DNA of 64,000 bases from Natronogracilivirga saccharolytica (GTDB lineage: Bacteria > Bacteroidota > Rhodothermia > Balneolales > Natronogracilivirgulaceae). Shown here piece by piece: positions 55,703 through 63,799 of this stretch; the first letter of the stretch is position 1; each line of letters begins with the position of its first letter. The notes under the pieces were generated by a model, which worked only from the letters and a program-made list of their open reading frames with translations, searched no databases and was not told the origin of the DNA. A program made the translations under genes and the position numbers. The stretch lies in NCBI RefSeq assembly GCF_017921895.1, contig NZ_JAFIDN010000007.1, positions 154,475 to 218,474 on the forward strand, written 5' to 3'.

Positions 55703-56113
55703 TCACTCATGAAGCCATGGCGCATAGCTCAGTCCCACCAAAACACCTTCGGGACTCATGAACCTTGCAATAGTTTGTCCCCAGGGTTCGGTCCGGGCTT
55801 CGTGGAGAAATTCCTGCCCATTCTGTTTCATTTCCTGTACGGCCGCCTCCAAAGCTGCGACATCCGCCAGCTCAAACTCAATAGTGGCGGTGGGCTCAGG
55901 AACTCTCTCCGGCCATTCATCCTGCCCAAAACACGACCGGGCGGCCATTGAAAGGGGCCATACACCAAAATGATTCGCTCCGGGAAACTTATCCATGAAA
56001 CGATAGTCGTCCATCGTTTCAAGCGGCAGCCCCAGCACCTTCTGGTACAGAGACGCACTGGCTTCCGGGTCTTTTGTTATTGATGCAAAACCGGCGATGC
56101 ACTTGATTTTCAT
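55703..56113 (-). CDS. VOC superfamily protein (glyoxalase/bleomycin-resistance fold)
   Basis: A 136-residue single-domain VOC protein: CIAGFASITKDPEASASLYQKVLG and LPLETMDDYRFMDKFPG open the first beta-alpha-beta unit, and TIEFELADVAALEAAVQEM and ARFMSPEGVLVGLSYAPWL the second. The start is fixed by a strong GGAGG at 56119-56123, five bases upstream of the ATG. Function within this broad superfamily (isomerase, dioxygenase, antibiotic binding) is not decidable. Confidence 0.85.
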   Translation of the reverse strand: MKIKCIAGFASITKDPEASASLYQKVLGLPLETMDDYRFMDKFPGANHFGVWPLSMAARSCFGQDEWPERVPEPTATIEFELADVAALEAAVQEMKQNGQEFLHEARTEPWGQTIARFMSPEGVLVGLSYAPWLHE

Positions 56114-56442
56114 TATATCCTCCGTAACGGACTTCGTTTGTCGGTCTGGTTATACGGCCATTTAAAAAAGATACCTCGTACTTAAATATTCTTTCCAGGC
56201 TTCAATCTCACTATCTCCGTTTAAAATGCTTATGTATTGTTAAAAAGTACAGCCGAAAACATCTTTCTGTGCACTTGGGTGAAGATGACTTCGGTAGTCG
56301 CTCAATGCGTGCTGAAAGTGATCATTACCCGAAGGGTACAACGTGGCTGAAATAAATTTGTCGATATCATTATTTTTCACCATTGACAAGCCGAGCAGAT
56401 GATTTCTCCTGATTTGTCTGAGATAGTCAGAAACCAGCTGGG
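56114..56442. other. gene-free stretch at the edge of the accessory region
   Basis: A 329-base gap ahead of the VOC gene. Apart from its ribosome-binding site I see no gene. The expected 5' part of the following IS110-type transposase (first catalytic Asp and about 45 residues) was not found in any frame here, so the element's left end is missing or replaced. Confidence 0.45.
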
Positions 56443-57330
56443 GTGGAATGTATTTATTGCTGGTACTGGCTGGCTGATTTATGTCAACAGGAGGGTATTG
56501 ATTTTGTTTTGGGGCACGCTCTGTACATGCGGGCCATTCATGGTGTCAAAACCAAGAACGACCGGGTCGACTCGCTGAAAATCGCCCGGTTGATCCGTGG
56601 TGGCAACTTCCCTTTGGCCTATGTATATCCGGCACAAATGCGCCCCACGCGAGATCTTATGCGACGTCGCAATCATTTTGTGCGTAAGCGAGCTGAACTG
56701 TTAGCCCACATTCAGAACACCATGACCCAATACAATCTGGAATCGTTGGGCAGTCTTTCGAGGTCGGATCGGCGCCGGGATAAAGACATTCCAGGTCATT
56801 TTCCCGATTTGGTCGTACGCCGCATCGTACAGACCGATCTGCAACTCATTGACAGTTATGATCCGATTATCAAAGAACTGGATAAAAAGATTCTCTCGCT
56901 TGCCACCGATCATGATCAAACAAGTTTTCACCTGCTAAAAAGTATAAAAGGAGTCGGCGATGTACTTGCCCTGACCATCCTTTATGAAGTTGGTCAGATC
57001 AACCGATTTTCAACTCGGGGCGAGTTTTGTTCTTATGCCCGGCTGGTCAAAGCACAGAAGCAATCGGCCGGTAAGAATTATGGAACCAGCGGTGCACGCA
57101 TTGGAAACGCTCATCTGCGCTGGGCGTTTTCTGAAGCCTCGCTGCTGTATATAAGGGGCAACCAAAAGGCCCGGAAATATTACCATCGCCTGGTGAGTCG
57201 GCACGGAAAATCAAAAGCCTTAACCATTATAGCAAAGCGACTCGGTACGGCGGTTTATTATATGCTTAAACGCCGCGAACCCTTCCATGAACAGAAATTT
57301 TTAAATATGAATATGAAGCAAGCAATTTAA
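56443..57330 (+). pseudogene. IS110-family transposase remnant, N-terminally truncated
   Basis: The frame begins inside the transposase: VECIYCWYWLADLC is the second acidic block of the RuvC-like DEDD domain, followed by KTKNDRVDSLKIARL with the two later Asp residues. The C-terminal Tnp-20 domain is intact (LLKSIKGVGDVLALTILYE, FCSYARLVKAQKQSAGK, GNAHLRWAFSEASLLYIRG). The first strand with the leading catalytic Asp (usually about 45 residues) is absent, and an in-frame stop lies at 56419. It is a different lineage from the element at 60.3 kb. Probably inactive. Confidence 0.85.
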
Positions 57331-57870
57331 AACCGGGAGCTGCCGCAAGCCCGGCGTATAACTGAGTTCCGATGGCAAGAGTCTGTGATTGTGTTGTTTC
57401 ACTATGACGGCATTGACCGATCATATCCCGACGCAATAGACCGCAACGCCGAACTCACACCGCTTGATTGGATGCGGCAGCTGCCCTGGATTTTTTTGAT
57501 GTCGGATAAACAGCCAAATAAACTGAGGTATCGGTGTGTACTGCCCCTGCTCCGAGATGCACCATAACTGGAATGGCGGATGATTGCCATAGCCAAACGT
57601 TTGATCATCCGGGTTCAGGGAACGCAATATTTTCTATGGCCGTCCAATAGACCTTGGGCCGGTGAGTGCCGGAATCGTTCCGGACACGTCAACCGTTGAG
57701 CCTCTATATATGTTTGGTGCAGTCACATGAACTGTAAAACCGATTCTGAAAATTGTTTGCAGTACCAAACTGTTAAAAGACAGCGGAATCGCTTAGGCCG
57801 GAAAGGATTCTTTACTGGTCAGGGATGAATATTGTCTGTTGACATTGGAGGCCATATATATGTTAGAGCC
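57331..57870. other. non-coding tail of the IS110 remnant, ending at a broken attC core
   Basis: No supported gene in this 540-base stretch. It begins as the right non-coding part of the truncated IS110 element and ends at GTTAGAG (57861-57867), three bases before the PIN-gene stop. That heptamer is the exact complement-partner of the core at the start of the PIN cassette, so it should begin an attC; the rest of the attC is missing and unrelated sequence (CATATATAT on the minus strand) follows. Confidence 0.5.
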
Positions 57871-58272
57871 TTATTGTTGTGTAAGTTCCCAAAACTGCCT
57901 GGGTGTAATAATTTTTAGCTGTTTTACTTTATCGGCAATATCGAGGAGATCCTTGTCACCGGTGATTAACACATCGGCCTTGGCATTAAGAGCTGAAGCA
58001 AGGACCCATCGGTCGTCTTCATCGCGAATGTGTGTTATTGAAGGTTCCGTGGGCATCGGTTCAACATGATGACGATCTAACAATCGCAAAGTGTCGGCGA
58101 TTATTTCATTTGGCAGCTTAAATTTTTCAGATAGTATGCGTTCCAGCTCAGATAATACAAACTCTCCGGTCATCAATTCGTGTTTTGCGAGAATGAGTTC
58201 AAATACCTCAGGACTTAAACCACGGGTAGCGAAAGCACTTACCAGAAAATTGGTATCGGCAAAAACTTTCAT
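57871..58272 (-). CDS. PIN-domain toxin (VapC-like) of a cassette toxin-antitoxin pair
   Basis: A 133-residue PIN nuclease: first Asp in MKVFADTNFLVSAF, Glu in GEFVLSELERILSEKF, and the C-terminal acidic set in RDEDDRWVLASALN and LITGDKDLLD. The family cleaves RNA with Mg. Its ATG overlaps the stop of the antitoxin gene (ATGA). It ends three bases from an attC core, as cassette genes do. Confidence 0.9.
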   Translation of the reverse strand: MKVFADTNFLVSAFATRGLSPEVFELILAKHELMTGEFVLSELERILSEKFKLPNEIIADTLRLLDRHHVEPMPTEPSITHIRDEDDRWVLASALNAKADVLITGDKDLLDIADKVKQLKIITPRQFWELTQQ

Positions 58273-58487
58273 GAAATGTCTCGCCAGACATCATTTTCGG
58301 TCAGTATTCCTTCAGCTTCGGCAAAAGGCAAAATACTTTTACGAACTTGTCGAAAAGACTCGATATCCAGCTGTCTCTGAAGGGCTTCGCGCACCAGATC
58401 ACTTTTAGGCTTGCCGGTGCGTTTGGAAGTCTGCTCCAGCAGATCCTGTAATTCTTTGTTGATACGTATGGAAAGAGTAGCAGTCAT
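58269..58487 (-). CDS. ribbon-helix-helix antitoxin
   Basis: About 72 residues from the Met at 58487 (the frame opens at 58526). TATLSIRINKELQDLLEQ is the DNA-binding beta strand of a CopG/RHH protein, followed by GKPKSDLVREALQRQL. The C-terminal tail (SILPFAEAEGILTENDVWRD) would wrap the PIN toxin. First gene of the pair; it probably represses its own promoter, which must lie inside the cassette. Confidence 0.85.
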   Translation of the reverse strand: MTATLSIRINKELQDLLEQTSKRTGKPKSDLVREALQRQLDIESFRQVRKSILPFAEAEGILTENDVWRDIS

Positions 58488-58598
58488 GGTAGAAAAATGA
58501 GGTGTGTATGACAATGTAATACACATTTAACGCATAAGCAATTTGAAAATTATTGGGTGATAGTTTCAACCTGGCTTTCATTTACTCAAATGAAGAGG

Positions 58599-58687
58599 CT
58601 CTAACGGCAAACGCATAACCGGCGTGGCTGTAAGTTAAAAAAGAGGGCAGGAGCATCTCACACGCCCGGTTGATGCGAATGTTAGCT
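58599..58687 (-). repeat. attC site A
   Basis: An 89-base imperfect palindrome 10 bases after the DUF5615-type gene. On the minus strand it opens AGCTAAC and closes GTTAGAG. The long arms are GCATCAACCGGGCGTG and CACGCCGGTTATGC: they pair except for extra unpaired bases in the first arm, as in integron attC sites, whose extrahelical bases set strand choice. The centre is variable. Confidence 0.85.
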
Positions 58688-58697
58688 GCCAGAGTTT

Positions 58698-59039
58698 TTA
58701 TAAATCACTGATTTCAACTATCGGCTCCCCCTTTTCAATCAAACTCTTTACCTTAGGCAGTGAAGAAGTGAGGATTTCTCTCATTCTTGCATTTGAAGTA
58801 TTACCGCTGGTAATCCAGATCAACGCGGGGGGAGAGCCATGTTTTTCAAGTTGATTCAGGAAATCATCATCCTTTGACAAGATAACATAGCCATTCTGCT
58901 TTGCATACGTGTAGATTTCAGCATCCTTGGCAAACTGAAGGTCTACTGAACGAGCAGAAACTGCTTTAATGTCATCATAGGTGCGATTAATCCATGCTGC
59001 TATGGCAGGAGAGATTTGAGCATCAATGAAGAGTTTCAT
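58698..59039 (-). CDS. DUF5615/PIN-like toxin of a cassette pair
   Basis: A 113-residue protein starting MKLFIDAQISPAIAAWI, with QFAKDAEIYTYAKQNGYVIL and SKDDDFLNQLEKHGSPPALIW. The spaced Asp residues fit the Mut7-C/DUF5615 PIN-like nucleases. The start overlaps the stop of the DUF433 gene (ATGA). Function as a toxin is inferred from the family and pairing. Confidence 0.85.
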   Translation of the reverse strand: MKLFIDAQISPAIAAWINRTYDDIKAVSARSVDLQFAKDAEIYTYAKQNGYVILSKDDDFLNQLEKHGSPPALIWITSGNTSNARMREILTSSLPKVKSLIEKGEPIVEISDL

Positions 59040-59260
59040 GCAGCAACAACAGGATGATCAAGTTTGCCCCTGGCATAAATAAGTGCTGCTTTGATATCAT
59101 CAGGTTCAAGATCAGGAAGCTCTGCAAGCACTTGATCTTGTGTAAGTCCTGTAGCAAGCAAGTCCAAAACGTCGACAACTCGAATACGTAGACCACGAAT
59201 GCAGGGTCTGCCTCCACATTGGTCGGGATTTACCGTTATTCTGTTACTAAGGTCACTCAT
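59036..59260 (-). CDS. DUF433 antitoxin
   Basis: A 74-residue winged helix-like DUF433 protein: ITVNPDQCGGRPCIRGLRIR, then VVDVLDLLATGLTQDQVLAE and LEPDDIKAALIYARG. DUF433 proteins are VapB45-type antitoxins paired with DUF5615 toxins, as here with the next gene. Confidence 0.88.
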   Translation of the reverse strand: MSDLSNRITVNPDQCGGRPCIRGLRIRVVDVLDLLATGLTQDQVLAELPDLEPDDIKAALIYARGKLDHPVVAA

Positions 59261-59340
59261 GGCTGTGTATCGGTACTTTAACTTGAATGATGAAATTTAA
59301 CAAAAATGCCTATAATCTCATAAACTGCGATATACCTGGC

Positions 59341-59427
59341 AGCTAACGGCCCAAGCATAACCGGCGTGGCTGTCAGTTAAAATATGGCAATAGCTTGTTA
59401 CACGCCCGGTTGATGCGGTTGTTAGAT
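59341..59427 (-). repeat. attC site B
   Basis: An 87-base attC-like palindrome 36 bases after the second DUF5615-type gene. On the minus strand it opens with a perfect RYYYAAC core (ATCTAAC) and closes GTTAGCT. The arms GCATCAACCGGGCGTG and CACGCCGGTTATGC are the same as in site A, while the centre differs, so the two share stem but not loop. Confidence 0.88.
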
Positions 59428-59463
59428 ACCGAAACTCCCAGTGAACAGGCATAATACCCGTTA

Positions 59464-59799
59464 TCATATTGAAACGGTATAAGACTTACCCGGTTTGCAA
59501 TTTTTAATGATCTTAACGGTTGGCTCTAGAAAAGGAAGCAGGTCGTTATATCGATTTGATTTTGCTTGTAAGGCAATTAATGCAATGGAAAACTTGGAAA
59601 CTGTTTGCTGATATGGGATATTTTGGTCGATAGTGATAAAAATATCAAAATTTTCCTGAGCCAATTCGAGCAGTTTCCCATTTTTAATCCCATTCCAGTT
59701 TTTCCCGGTGACGGTTGCAACACGATAGGAATCATCGAGTTCCAAAAAGCGATGCTGAAGTTTGACCGGTAGACATTCGTCAAGGAGAATGCGAGTCAT
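59464..59799 (-). CDS. DUF5615-like PIN toxin, second cassette pair
   Basis: A 111-residue protein: MTRILLDECLPVKLQHRFLE, LLELAQENFDIFITIDQNIP, SIALIALQAKSNRYNDLLPF. The LLDECLP opening and the DxxIP loop are standard for DUF5615 toxins. It overlaps the upstream antitoxin stop (ATGA). Only distantly like the other DUF5615 protein in this array, so the two cassettes are not recent duplicates. Confidence 0.87.
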   Translation of the reverse strand: MTRILLDECLPVKLQHRFLELDDSYRVATVTGKNWNGIKNGKLLELAQENFDIFITIDQNIPYQQTVSKFSIALIALQAKSNRYNDLLPFLEPTVKIIKNCKPGKSYTVSI

Positions 59800-60017
59800 G
59801 AAATTTTGGTAAGACGATTTTGAGCTCGCTCAATAAGGGCAACAGCCTGCTCTCGTTTCACGGAAGGGAAGTCTTCGAGGAAGTCTTCCAGAGAATCACC
59901 GGCTTTCAGATAATCCCAAAGCGTTTTAATGGGGACACGAGTGCCATGAAAGACGGGAGTTCCACCGAGAATGTCTTTGTTACGAGAAATGATTTTATTT
60001 GGCTTATCAGCAATCAT
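59796..60017 (-). CDS. DUF433 antitoxin, second cassette pair
   Basis: A 73-residue protein with the DUF433 core KDILGGTPVFHGTRVPIKTL followed by WDYLKAGDSLEDFLEDFPSV and REQAVALIERAQNRL. Pairs with the next gene. The ATG lies about 180 bases inside the cassette, leaving room for its own promoter. Confidence 0.88.
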   Translation of the reverse strand: MIADKPNKIISRNKDILGGTPVFHGTRVPIKTLWDYLKAGDSLEDFLEDFPSVKREQAVALIERAQNRLTKIS

Positions 60018-60195
60018 AGAGAGAATTTACTCAGTAAGGCGGTAAAAAAAAACGAAAAAGGGAACAATGTCATCAGTATAAAGAACGAGTAGGGACAAAT
60101 ACGAGTATGGTCCCAGTTCATCATAGATTAAGAAGTGAAGAATGGTACAGTATCAGAGAAGGGGTATGAATTTAACCTGGTAGTGATTATGAGGT

Positions 60196-60306
60196 ATCTA
60201 ACGGTCTCGCGTTTAACCGTTAGCGGCGACGCGGGATACAGAGAATGCGGAAGCATTCTCTCGAGCCGAGAACCAGAAAAAAGCAGGAGCCGCTATACGG
60301 TTGAAT
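60196..60306 (-). repeat. attC site C, split by the insertion sequence
   Basis: The attC of the nuclease-like cassette. The closing core is ATCTAAC (plus strand, 60196-60202). Arms AACCGTTAGCGGC and GCCGCTATACGGTT pair with one mismatch, and the centre holds a perfect hairpin AGAGAATGC-GGAA-GCATTCTCT. At 60306 (GAAT) the site is interrupted; its opening core GTTATAC resumes at 61947-61953, on the far side of the IS. Confidence 0.82.
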
Positions 60307-60315
60307 CTTATAATT

Positions 60316-60394
60316 AGGCATCCTCCAAGTTGACGTACTTTTCAGCACGTCAACTTCTTTGTCCAAGCTACCAACTCAAACAGTGAGGATGCCT
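60316..60394 (+). other. structured left end of the IS
   Basis: A perfect 10-bp stem AGGCATCCTC (60316-60325)/GAGGATGCCT (60385-60394) encloses a second perfect hairpin AAGTTGACGT (60327-60336)/ACGTCAACTT (60347-60356). The outer arm ends one base before the transposase ATG, so this fold could hide the start codon region and limit expression, or be recognised by the transposase. Both copies are identical here. Confidence 0.6.
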
Positions 60395-60395
60395 T

Positions 60396-61664
60396 ATGAT
60401 CAAGATTACACATTTTCAGGATAGCGGCAAGCCCGATCCATCGCAATTGCTGTTGGCTATTGATGTCAGCAGCCGGACCCTGGACATTTATGGGCGTTAT
60501 GTGCAAAATGGGAATGAATTTGAACTGTCAGAGTCGATTCCCAATAACGTACGTTCCATCATGCACCTGCTGTCTGAGTACAGTCGCCAGGCCATGGTAC
60601 TTGGTTATAGCGGACTTGCTTTCGTACTGGAGCCGAGCGGACGTCATGAACAAAAATTCACACACATGGCTTATAAAAACGGATATTCCGTATGGCAGGT
60701 AAATCCCGAACGCATGTACAAAGCCGGAGTGATTCATCACGGCGATGACGGTAAAAGTGATCCTCAGGACGGTAAAGTGCTGCATATGATGGCCCGCATG
60801 GGCAAGGTGTACCTTTACCAGCCTTTGAACGATTACTGGCAACAGCTTCGCCAGCTGGGCTGGTGGCTGGAAGATAGTTCACTGGCCGCTACCGATGCGC
60901 GGGTTCGCATGGGAGAGTTGCGAAGGAATTTGTTTGTCGATTATCACCAAAGCCGGGATTTAACCTGGGGGCCCACCGGAATATGCATTCAAGAGCTTTT
61001 TGGGTTTGATCCTTGGAAGATAACGGCCGGGGGTGATACGCAGTTCATAAACAGGGTTAAGGCTCACCGCAGAGGCATTCCCGAGCGCTGTCTTCGCAGT
61101 ATCTGGGATCAGGCGCAAAGCAGTTGCCTGTACGATCCCGGAAAGGATATGCGAGCTTTGCTTAATGATCAGGCAGAGCACTTGTGGAAGACTTGGACTC
61201 ATCATGCCCATCGTTGCGAGGTCCTTGGCCGACAAATGATCCAGTTGGTGGAAATTTTGAGTGAAGAACATCGAATCCCACCCATCATACCAGGGTTCAC
61301 CGAACTGATGCGGGTGAAAATTCTGGCCGAGACGGGGCCGCTGGAACGATTTGCTCATTGGAGACAACTGGTGGCTTATGCCGGATTGAAAATTCGAATG
61401 CGCCGAAGCGGCAAGTACATAGGCAAGGATCGCATTACGAAAAAAGGCCGGGTGTTGCTGCGCAAGCTTCTGGGACAAGCTGCTTTTTCGCTCACGCGTA
61501 AAGATCGCATTCTGGGGGAGTATTACCATCGAAAGCGCCAGGAATCCATGCCGGGACGCAAGGCCAAGGTGGCATGTATGAGAAAGCTTCTGAAACTGCT
61601 TTATGGTGCAGCCATGAGTAAACAAGCATTTACAACCGAGCGGGTGTATCGCTCGGCCAGTTAG
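60396..61664 (+). CDS. IS110-family (IS1111-like) DEDD transposase
   Basis: A full-length 422-residue transposase. The RuvC-like DEDD residues are visible: Asp23 in LLAIDVSSRTLD, Glu79 in FVLEPSGRHE, Asp122 and Asp125 in GKSDPQDGKVL. The C-terminal Tnp-20 domain follows (IPGFTELMRVKILAETG, FAHWRQLVAYAGLKIRM) with the serine of RRSGKYIGKDRITKKG probably the nucleophile. Transposases of this family are guided to their target by an element-encoded RNA. Transcribed opposite to the cassettes. Confidence 0.93.
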   Translation: MIKITHFQDSGKPDPSQLLLAIDVSSRTLDIYGRYVQNGNEFELSESIPNNVRSIMHLLSEYSRQAMVLGYSGLAFVLEPSGRHEQKFTHMAYKNGYSVWQVNPERMYKAGVIHHGDDGKSDPQDGKVLHMMARMGKVYLYQPLNDYWQQLRQLGWWLEDSSLAATDARVRMGELRRNLFVDYHQSRDLTWGPTGICIQELFGFDPWKITAGGDTQFINRVKAHRRGIPERCLRSIWDQAQSSCLYDPGKDMRALLNDQAEHLWKTWTHHAHRCEVLGRQMIQLVEILSEEHRIPPIIPGFTELMRVKILAETGPLERFAHWRQLVAYAGLKIRMRRSGKYIGKDRITKKGRVLLRKLLGQAAFSLTRKDRILGEYYHRKRQESMPGRKAKVACMRKLLKLLYGAAMSKQAFTTERVYRSAS

Positions 61665-61667
61665 AAA

Positions 61668-61754
61668 AAACAGCCGGTTGATGATCTACATAAGCGTTAT
61701 GTCATCCTCGTTGTGGAATGATCTCACCTGAATCATTGTCACAACCGGCTGTTT
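61668..61754 (+). ncRNA. candidate guide RNA (seekRNA/bridge RNA) region of the IS
   Basis: Starting three bases after the transposase stop, a perfect 13-bp stem AAACAGCCGGTTG (61668-61680)/CAACCGGCTGTTT (61742-61754) encloses two smaller hairpins, CATAA-GCG-TTATG (61689-61701) and AATGAT...ATCATT (near 61718-61738). In IS1111-group elements the target-choosing RNA is encoded downstream of the transposase, so this multi-hairpin block or its right flank is the best candidate. I could not identify the guide loops. The outer stem could also serve as a terminator. Confidence 0.45.
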
Positions 61755-61967
61755 GCTTTGAACGGTCCATACTGTAAGATTGTGCGGTCACCATTGACCA
61801 AAGGGTGATCAGCATCCAGATAGAGTAACATCGCCGGATAAGCAATCATTTATGAAATAGAAATCGTGGGAATACCCTTTAGCAGAGGTGTGCCTAAAAC
61901 CAAGATTTTTTACCAGATACTTGACTCTTGGCTAAGAGTAACGCTTGTTATACCACAAAGTGATAAT

Positions 61968-62771
61968 TTAAAAGCCATATTTTTTATTCAACAAAATGCG
62001 ATGTTTAGTCTTTGCTACCATAGCAAGTTCCTGCCAGAAAACGACAAAACAGCGTGAACGAAGTGAGCAATTCTTCACAGCAGTATGTACACTCCACCAT
62101 TCTTTTAGAAGGTCTGGGCGTCGGTAGTCTATCAAAACCGCAAATCGCAGGTTCATTTGTGCAGCTGCCAATACATTTCTTATAAGCTGGTATCCATAAT
62201 ATTTATTGCCAATACTGGGGAGCAATTCTACTTCAAATATCTCTTCAAATGCCTCATATCGTGATACATGGCTCTTTTCACGAAATGTAAAGTTTTGCTC
62301 CGTAAGCTTTGCTTCAACTATAGTATCTCCGAGCACCATATCAAGCTCCGTTGCATCTAATGATCCATTATGAAGTTGTATTTTACCAGGAACTCCGAAT
62401 TGTGGATAAGGCTCGACGAAAGTGGCTCCGAAGGCTGGTGCAAGTCTTTGTGCAGCATTTGGAAAGCAGAAAAAGTTCATTAACAAAGCATCAGAACTGT
62501 TACTGGAATCGAGTTCTTTTGCATTTGCTCGAAATTCTAATGGAAGGTGTCGTCGTTGAGAATGTGGCTTATTGAGCCTAGAAAACCACTCGCTATTTGA
62601 AGTTATGATGTCCCAGACTTCAGGAAAGAAGTTTCCGTGTTGGTTTTCATGGTAAGGAAACATAACTGTACCAGGATTGCCTATGCTACGGTATGACTTT
62701 GCATTGACATCTTCAGTCCAAGCAATTGCTCGTTCACGGATTTGTTCTTTAAGTCGTTCAGACCAGTTCAT
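61968..62771 (-). CDS. cassette-borne PD-(D/E)XK-like protein (putative restriction endonuclease-like)
   Basis: About 267 residues from the Met at 62771; the longer frame to 62876 runs through attC site E and is rejected. A candidate nuclease core is TELDMVLGDTIVEAKLTEQN (Asp144, Glu153 and Lys155: D-x8-E-x-K). Upstream SSDALLMNFFCFPNAAQRL and downstream YYGYQLIRNVLAAAQ recall small putative restriction endonucleases of the PGN_0703 kind. No partner methylase is present. Defence or DNA-repair roles are guesses. Confidence 0.6.
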   Translation of the reverse strand: MNWSERLKEQIRERAIAWTEDVNAKSYRSIGNPGTVMFPYHENQHGNFFPEVWDIITSNSEWFSRLNKPHSQRRHLPLEFRANAKELDSSNSSDALLMNFFCFPNAAQRLAPAFGATFVEPYPQFGVPGKIQLHNGSLDATELDMVLGDTIVEAKLTEQNFTFREKSHVSRYEAFEEIFEVELLPSIGNKYYGYQLIRNVLAAAQMNLRFAVLIDYRRPDLLKEWWSVHTAVKNCSLRSRCFVVFWQELAMVAKTKHRILLNKKYGF

Positions 62772-62784
62772 GACGATGGTTGTG

Positions 62785-62872
62785 GTATAACGGCCTAAAT
62801 TTGAGCGGCGCGGCAAGATCTTTGAATTCGAGCAGGATAGAGGACGCGACCGCTTGAAATTTTTTGTTATAC
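62785..62872 (-). repeat. attC site E
   Basis: An 88-base attC-like palindrome between the lipoprotein gene and the nuclease-like gene. On the minus strand it opens GTATAAC and closes GTTATAC, perfectly complementary to each other. Arms TTTCAAGCGGTCGCG and CGCGCCGCTCAAA pair apart from extra bases in the first arm. It is intact, so it shows what sites C and D looked like before the IS insertions. Confidence 0.82.
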
Positions 62873-62890
62873 CCATCCATTCAAATTAAT

Positions 62891-63361
62891 CTAATTTCGA
62901 GCATACATAAGTCGTCCATTGGGATATTTATTTGCGAGATCATTTAAAGCATTCCACGCATTACGAGCTTGTCCTCTTGCAGTACGACGTTCAATTTGCC
63001 TTTCAGCACCTCCAATCCACAATCGACCTGTTAATAAGATTTGAGTATTATTACTTGTGCTTCTAACCTGAGAAGATATTTGAATAATTGCTCTACTTGT
63101 TATTGCTTCGTCAATGAAACTTGCATCAAGTTGTTTACGCTCAGTAGTAATGCTATACAAAACTGGATCAGAACTTGAAATCGTAAGCCCTTGTCCTGTA
63201 AGTATGCTTGCAATGTTTCTATAAGCATCTTCTGGCTCATCTTGAGTCTGAATGATAATTTGATTGGCTCTTTCCATAGGTACTGAGCTTGGAGCTGCCG
63301 GGGGTAAGCTTGTGGCACATCCCGACAGTAATAAGGCGAATATTGATATATATTTTATCAT
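62891..63361 (-). CDS. cassette-borne lipoprotein, unknown function
   Basis: About 156 residues from the Met at 63361 (or 160 from 63373). The lipoprotein signal is YISIFALLLSGCATSLPPAA. The body (NQIIIQTQDEPEDAYRNIAS, LTISSSDPVLYSITTERKQL, QILLTGRLWIGGAERQIERR) suggests a small alpha/beta domain; no family recognised. Ends 19 bases before the opening core of attC E. Confidence 0.7.
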   Translation of the reverse strand: MIKYISIFALLLSGCATSLPPAAPSSVPMERANQIIIQTQDEPEDAYRNIASILTGQGLTISSSDPVLYSITTERKQLDASFIDEAITSRAIIQISSQVRSTSNNTQILLTGRLWIGGAERQIERRTARGQARNAWNALNDLANKYPNGRLMYARN

Positions 63362-63439
63362 TGTTACCCTCATATATTATGTTGATGTGTAATACTTAAG
63401 ATGTACTTAAATACATTTAATGCTTCAGCGCAGAAAATG

Positions 63440-63742
63440 TTAATAGTCTGATTTTGGAACGAGCCTAAGTAGAGACCATATTGGAGAATTTATATGAGTA
63501 ATTCCATATTTCCTTAAACTAGCAGGCCCATCATCATAAACTTTTTTGTCGACTTTGACTGCTTCAATTCCTTGCTTTATTTTTGAAAATGGAATTCTTG
63601 TATCTTCTCCATTTTGACGAGATACTATTACAGCAGAAATTGTTTCCCTAATGTAACCAAATTTGTTGTATCCAGGGACTTCGGAAATTTGAGTATCTCT
63701 AAATATCTGTATGATTTTTTGTAGGATTTCGTCCGAATCCAT
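63440..63742 (-). CDS. hypothetical cassette protein
   Basis: About 100 residues from the Met at 63742; the frame's upstream part overlaps attC site D and is rejected. Sequence MDSDEILQKIIQIFRDTQIS, KFGYIRETISAVIVSRQNGE, SLRKYGITHINSPIWSLLRL. It looks like a compact soluble protein and matches no family I know. It shares a cassette with the lipoprotein gene: no attC separates them (66 bases between). Confidence 0.55.
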   Translation of the reverse strand: MDSDEILQKIIQIFRDTQISEVPGYNKFGYIRETISAVIVSRQNGEDTRIPFSKIKQGIEAVKVDKKVYDDGPASLRKYGITHINSPIWSLLRLVPKSDY

Positions 63743-63799
63743 ATTAAGACTCCTATATAAATGTGAATAAATTGATGTTTTATTGATTAGGAACAATGG

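Larger units (their letters stand above)
60307..61946 (+). mobile_element. IS110/IS1111-type element inserted in attC site C
   Basis: About 1,640 bases. The left limit is set by GAAT^CTTATAATTAGG, shared with the second copy at 63878; the right limit by the return of attC sequence (GTTATAC at 61947). A short left non-coding end (89 bases) and a long right one (about 280 bases) suit the IS1111 group of the IS110 family. No terminal inverted repeats or target duplication are evident, as usual for the family. Insertion into attC matches the described IS1111-attC group. Confidence 0.82.

Noticed and set aside
62771..62876. Longer N-terminus of the PD-(D/E)XK-like protein
   Set aside because: The extra 35 codons run through attC site E; the Met at 62771 lies just inside the cassette.
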